From assembly GCF_020217185.1 (NCBI RefSeq), contig NZ_JAIWNX010000193.1:1-10000 (forward strand): a stretch of DNA of 10,000 bases, in the 5' to 3' direction. The position numbers and the translations under genes were made by a program. A model generated the notes under the pieces. The model saw only the letters and a list, made by a program, of their open reading frames with translations. It was not told where the DNA came from and did not search any database. Source of the DNA: Asticcacaulis sp. GTDB lineage: Bacteria > Pseudomonadota > Alphaproteobacteria > Caulobacterales > Caulobacteraceae. Positions 7,854-10,000 of this stretch are shown here, piece after piece. The first letter of the stretch is position 1, and every line of letters starts with the position of its first letter.

Positions 7854-7883
7854 AAACCCCGCCGGAACGCTCCGACGGGGTTT
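7854..7883. terminator. Bidirectional terminator between DUF2794 and the BI-1 gene
   Basis: A 13-bp stem with one mismatch (7854-7866 with 7871-7883, loop ACGC) lies between the two convergent stop codons. Read on the minus strand it is followed by a TTTTTATTTA tract, making a good terminator for the BI-1 gene. On the plus strand the T-run is only three bases, within the stem, so it is weaker for DUF2794. Confidence 0.85.
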
Positions 7884-7898
7884 CAGGTCCAGACCTGA
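7883..7898. repeat. Small perfect palindrome downstream of the BI-1 gene
   Basis: TCAGGTC (7883-7889) and GACCTGA (7892-7898) are perfect inverted arms around CA. The palindrome lies between the BI-1 stop codon and the main terminator stem and touches its last base. It may be a second small hairpin at the end of that transcript; it has no T-run of its own. Confidence 0.4.
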
Positions 7899-7905
7899 GC
7901 CTCAC

Positions 7906-8655
7906 TCAGTTACGGTTGCCAAACAGGCGCAAAAGGCTGAGGAACAGGTTGATGAAGTTAATGTAAAGGCCCAAAGCGCCGATATAGGTCATAGCTGCCA
8001 GACGGTTCTGCGAAGCACCGCCCATCTCGTAGTACATCAGTTTCAGTGACTGCGTTTGATAAGCGATCAGCGCCGAGAACACCACAACGCCGATAGCCGA
8101 GATGACAACCTCGATCATGGAGGATTTCAGCAGGAAGAAGTTAAGCAGGCTCACGCCGATCATACCGAGCACGGCCATATACAGGAAGGTGCGCCAGCCC
8201 GTCATGTTAACCTTGGTCGTGTACCCGATCAAAGACAGACCGCCGAAAGCAATCGCCGTGATCAGGAACATCTGCGCGATCGAAGCCCCTGCATACAGGA
8301 TGGCGATCGAAGACAGCGACACACCCATGATGACGACGAACAGCCAGTAGAACATACCAGACTTGGCCGCGTTCAAATCATTCATGAACATGCCGGATAT
8401 AAAGCTCAGGCCCAGTGGCGCAAAAGCGAACACCATGCCGGGAATCGTATAGCCGGTGATGTAGCCGTCTTGCGTTGTGTACAGCAATTGCAGGAGGGCA
8501 GGTGTTTTGGCCACGGCGTAGGCAATGGCCGCCGTTACAAGCAGACCCAGCGCCATCTTTTGATAGATGCCGAGCAGGAATTTTTTGAGGCCCTGATCCC
8601 TGGCCATATCGCTGGCGGAGGGGGTCGAAACCGAATAGGTATCTTCGAATTGCAT
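7906..8655 (-). CDS. Bax inhibitor-1/YccA family inner-membrane protein
   Basis: This 249-aa polytopic inner-membrane protein belongs to the BI-1 (TMBIM/YccA) family. Characterised members act as pH-gated calcium leaks (B. subtilis YetJ) or modulate FtsH proteolysis (E. coli YccA). After a polar N-terminus (1-25), seven hydrophobic helices can be placed at about 28-48, 71-90, 101-122, 124-145, 156-176, 181-200 and 222-244. The family signature near the end reads GALGLYINFINLFLSLLRLFGNRN. The two positions that are usually Asp, in AYDTQ and LYLDFIN, are Gln200 (AYQTQ) and Asn233 (LYINFIN) here. The ATG at 8653-8655 follows AGGGA (plus-strand complement at 8661-8665) at a 5-base gap. It is a single gene with its own promoter and terminator. 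The physiological role in this organism is unknown. Confidence 0.93.
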   Translation of the reverse strand: MQFEDTYSVSTPSASDMARDQGLKKFLLGIYQKMALGLLVTAAIAYAVAKTPALLQLLYTTQDGYITGYTIPGMVFAFAPLGLSFISGMFMNDLNAAKSGMFYWLFVVIMGVSLSSIAILYAGASIAQMFLITAIAFGGLSLIGYTTKVNMTGWRTFLYMAVLGMIGVSLLNFFLLKSSMIEVVISAIGVVVFSALIAYQTQSLKLMYYEMGGASQNRLAAMTYIGALGLYINFINLFLSLLRLFGNRN

Positions 8656-8691
8656 GGTATTCCCTGTGGAAAAGCCTTTCGCTTAGCCCTT

Positions 8692-8720
8692 AATATGATC
8701 CTAAAACCACAGTCTGACAA
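8692..8720 (-). promoter_or_regulatory. Promoter of the BI-1 gene
   Basis: On the minus strand, TTGTCA (8715-8720) is a -35 with five of six consensus bases, and CATATT (8692-8697) is a -10 with four of six, at the ideal 17-base spacing. Transcription would start about 30 bases before the ATG. The spacer contains TGTGGTTTTAG, one arm of an inverted repeat shared with the divergent gene. Confidence 0.6.
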
Positions 8721-8807
8721 GGGACGCTTGTGTCCCCTGAGCTGCATGCAACCGATTTAGTTGACCAGCAACCCTTTGAGCAGTCTTACAAAGGTTTGTG
8801 GTTTTAG
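8701..8807. repeat. 11-bp inverted repeat in the divergent promoter region
   Basis: CTAAAACCACA (8701-8711) and TGTGGTTTTAG (8797-8807) are perfect inverted copies 85 bases apart. Each reads as TGTGGTTTTAG toward the gene on its side: one inside the BI-1 promoter spacer, the other about 40 bases before the CoA-lyase start. This placement suggests a shared regulator, but the repeat is short and could be chance. Confidence 0.4.
8761..8790 (+). promoter_or_regulatory. Candidate distal promoter of the CoA lyase gene
   Basis: TTGACC (8761-8766) is a good -35. A weak -10 (TCTTAC or CTTACA, around 8784-8790) follows at 17-18 bases. This promoter would give a leader of about 50 bases that contains the GGAGG ribosome site. 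It competes with the TATAAT at 8835 as the likely promoter. Confidence 0.3.
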
Positions 8808-8829
8808 CATGTTAGCGGTTTGACCGGAT

Positions 8830-8849
8830 GGAGGTATAATAAAACCATG
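8830..8849 (+). promoter_or_regulatory. GGAGG ribosome site and TATAAT box just before the CoA lyase start
   Basis: GGAGG (8830-8834) lies 12 bases before ATG 8847, a rather long gap. It is followed directly by a perfect TATAAT (8835-8840). A -10 here would start transcription at about 8846-8848, that is on the ATG, giving a leaderless mRNA. The matching -35 (TTAGCG, 8812-8817) is poor. Either signal could set expression. They also decide the start at 8847 and not the in-frame TTG at 8820, which lies upstream of both. Confidence 0.4.
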
Positions 8850-9665
8850 ATGCATTTGCCGCTCCGTTCCGTGCTGTTCGTCCCCGCCGCTAATGACAAG
8901 GCGATGTCAAAAGTGGCGACGCTGGCGGCCGACGCCCTCATCCTCGATCTGGAGGACTCCGCCGGCGAGGCAGAGAAGGCTGAGGCGCTGAAGCGCGTTG
9001 TTCGCGCGCTTGAGGCCGGTGGGTTTGCCGCGCCGGTGGTTCTGGTGCGCGTCGATCCGGCGCTGAAGACGTCGATTTTGCAAGCTCTGACGCGCTTTGT
9101 CGGGCACGGGCTGCACGGCTATGTCGTGCCCAAGGTGGGTTTGCCGGTGCACCTGCACGGCTATGAAGCCCCGGTCTGGGCGATGATTGAGACGGCGAAG
9201 GGGGTGCTGAATCTGCGTGAGATCTGTACGGCACCGGGGCTTCAGGGCCTGATCGCCGGGCCGAATGATCTGCGCGCTGATCTGCGCGTCTCGGCAACGC
9301 CGGAGCGCACAGAGTTGCAACTGGCCCTCTCCCACATCGTGCTGCATGGTCGCGCCTTCGGCCTCAGCGTCATCGACGGCGTCTATAATGCTTTCCGCGA
9401 TGAAGAGGGGCTGCGGCGCGAATGCGAAAATGGCCGCGCTTTGGGCTTTGACGGCAAGACGCTGATACATCCGGCGCAGATCGCCCTCGCCAATGCGGTG
9501 TTTGTGGCGACGGCGGATCAGCTCGACTGGGCCCGGGCCGTGGTGGCGGCCTTTGCGCAGCCCGAAAACGCCGATCGCGGCGTGGTGTCGGTCAATGGTG
9601 AGATGGTCGAACGGATGCACCTCGCTACGGCGCGGCGCTGGTTGGCGGCTACGGCTTTGTCTTAG
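8847..9665 (+). CDS. HpcH/HpaI aldolase / CitE-like CoA ester lyase
   Basis: This 272-aa cytoplasmic TIM-barrel enzyme is of the citrate-lyase beta-subunit (CitE-like) family, which cleaves or forms malyl-CoA, citramalyl-CoA or related 3-hydroxyacyl-CoA esters with Mg2+. Family blocks appear in order: LRSVLFVPAAND (6-17), DALILDLEDS (29-38), a VLVRVDP block, YVVPKVG, AMIETAKG with E115, AGPNDL (137-142), GFDGKTLIHPAQI (200-212) and NGEMVERMHL near the C-terminus. E36, D37, E115 and D141 are the likely metal or acid residues by family analogy. The length is slightly shorter than the usual 280-300 aa. There is no citD or citF neighbour, so it is not part of citrate lyase itself. Another ATG follows at 8850; an in-frame TTG at 8820 would add nine residues unlike the family. 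The exact substrate cannot be told from sequence. Confidence 0.9.
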   Translation: MMHLPLRSVLFVPAANDKAMSKVATLAADALILDLEDSAGEAEKAEALKRVVRALEAGGFAAPVVLVRVDPALKTSILQALTRFVGHGLHGYVVPKVGLPVHLHGYEAPVWAMIETAKGVLNLREICTAPGLQGLIAGPNDLRADLRVSATPERTELQLALSHIVLHGRAFGLSVIDGVYNAFRDEEGLRRECENGRALGFDGKTLIHPAQIALANAVFVATADQLDWARAVVAAFAQPENADRGVVSVNGEMVERMHLATARRWLAATALS

Positions 9666-9709
9666 AGCATTCGGCGGCTAAGTTGAGCCGCCGAATGCTC
9701 TACGTTTTT
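9663..9709 (+). terminator. Strong terminator overlapping the CoA lyase stop codon
   Basis: A perfect 17-bp stem (9663-9679 with 9686-9702) has a 6-base loop and is followed by CGTTTTT. The left arm begins with the TAG stop codon itself, so the hairpin starts inside the reading frame. It separates the CoA lyase gene from the convergent phosphatase gene. Confidence 0.88.
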
Positions 9710-9751
9710 GTTTGGTCGCGCAATTCTTCCGAAACGAAGTTCGGCGAAGCC

Positions 9752-9771
9752 AAAAGTGCCAAGACACTTTT
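9752..9771 (-). terminator. Weak hairpin at the end of the phosphatase gene
   Basis: AAAAGTG (9752-9758) pairs with CACTTTT (9765-9771) across a 6-base loop. An alternative pairing joins 9753-9760 with 9774-9781 (AAAGTGCC/GGCACTTT). On the minus strand this covers the phosphatase stop codon. It may serve as a weak terminator, but the T-run after the stem is short. Confidence 0.35.
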
Positions 9772-10000
9772 ATGGCACTTTATCGGATTGCGCTCGGGGC
9801 GTCTCCGCCCCGAACAGGGCGCGGGCCATGACCTGATAGAGATAGGTCGAGTCCACGGTCGAGCGCACCAGATAGGCCTGCGGACCACGCGCATAGACCG
9901 GCACGTCCTCACCGCCGTGCGCCGCGCTCGGCATGCCGAACAGGGCCGGATTGGTGAAGCCCAGCGCCTCAGTCTCCTCTGCTGTATAGCCGCCCGTGTG
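9770..10000 (-). CDS. Alkaline phosphatase, C-terminal fragment (partial, 5' end outside window)
   Basis: The minus strand is open from the window edge to a TAA at 9770-9772, giving 76 C-terminal residues. The fragment reads HTGGYTAEETEALGF, then AAHGGEDVPVYARGPQAYLV, STVDSTYLYQVMARALFG and a short polar tail. HGGEDVPVYARGP lines up with the E. coli PhoA region HTGSQLRIAAYGP, whose His is a zinc ligand (H412), and the following helix matches the end of the family. The enzyme would be a periplasmic or exported phosphomonoesterase releasing phosphate. Neither the signal peptide nor the nucleophile serine is in view. The gene is convergent with the CoA lyase. The family call rests on this fragment only, but the motif is characteristic. 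Confidence 0.85.
   Translation of the reverse strand, partial: HTGGYTAEETEALGFTNPALFGMPSAAHGGEDVPVYARGPQAYLVRSTVDSTYLYQVMARALFGAETPRAQSDKVP

Noticed and set aside
8056..8760. 234-aa plus-strand open frame opposite the BI-1 gene
   Set aside because: The peptide is His/Gln/Arg-rich, as expected for the complement of a membrane-protein gene, and the BI-1 protein on the other strand is unmistakable.
8907..9620. 237-aa minus-strand open frame opposite the CoA lyase
   Set aside because: The plus strand carries all the CitE-family motifs in order; the antisense frame is an artefact of high GC.

Overview
The window looks like chromosomal DNA of an alphaproteobacterium, most likely Caulobacteraceae (Caulobacter/Asticcacaulis-like). 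The reasons are a very large TonB-dependent receptor of the Xanthomonas/Caulobacter type, a Tat-exported polysaccharide-lyase-like enzyme next to it, a DUF2794 gene (an alphaproteobacterial family), and GC-rich coding sequence. This assignment is inference from protein types; there is no rRNA or other direct marker.

Layout. 1-595: no convincing gene; a long upstream region carrying a candidate promoter and phased repeats for the receptor. 596-4261 (+): 1221-aa TonB-dependent outer-membrane receptor, closed by a strong intrinsic terminator. 4320-4428: short intergenic region with a candidate promoter overlapped by a perfect 20-bp palindrome, probably an operator. 4429-7152 (+): 907-aa Tat-exported protein of the exo-rhamnogalacturonan lyase (PcRGLX/YetA, PL26-like) type, also with its own terminator. 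7153-7504: non-coding, with a candidate promoter. 7505-7849 (+): small DUF2794 protein. 7906-8655 (-): seven-helix Bax inhibitor-1/YccA-family membrane protein, convergent with DUF2794 and sharing its terminator. 8656-8846: divergent promoter region containing an 11-bp inverted repeat. 8847-9665 (+): CitE-like CoA ester lyase whose terminator hairpin overlaps the stop codon. 9770-10000 (-): C-terminal end of an alkaline phosphatase running off the window.

How the genes work together. The receptor and lyase look like a small pectin (rhamnogalacturonan-I) utilisation unit: a TonB-driven importer beside an exported enzyme that would trim the oligosaccharides. Each gene has its own terminator and probably its own promoter, so they form a co-located pair and not a simple operon. 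The remaining genes (DUF2794, BI-1, CoA lyase, phosphatase) look like ordinary single-gene units with alternating orientation and a terminator after each. I see no CRISPR array, RNA gene, prophage or insertion sequence, and no clearly new multi-gene system. The points worth following are the operator-like palindrome, the ten paired cysteines and uneven base composition of the receptor, the loss of both di-aspartyl positions in the BI-1 protein, and a possible leaderless start of the CoA lyase.
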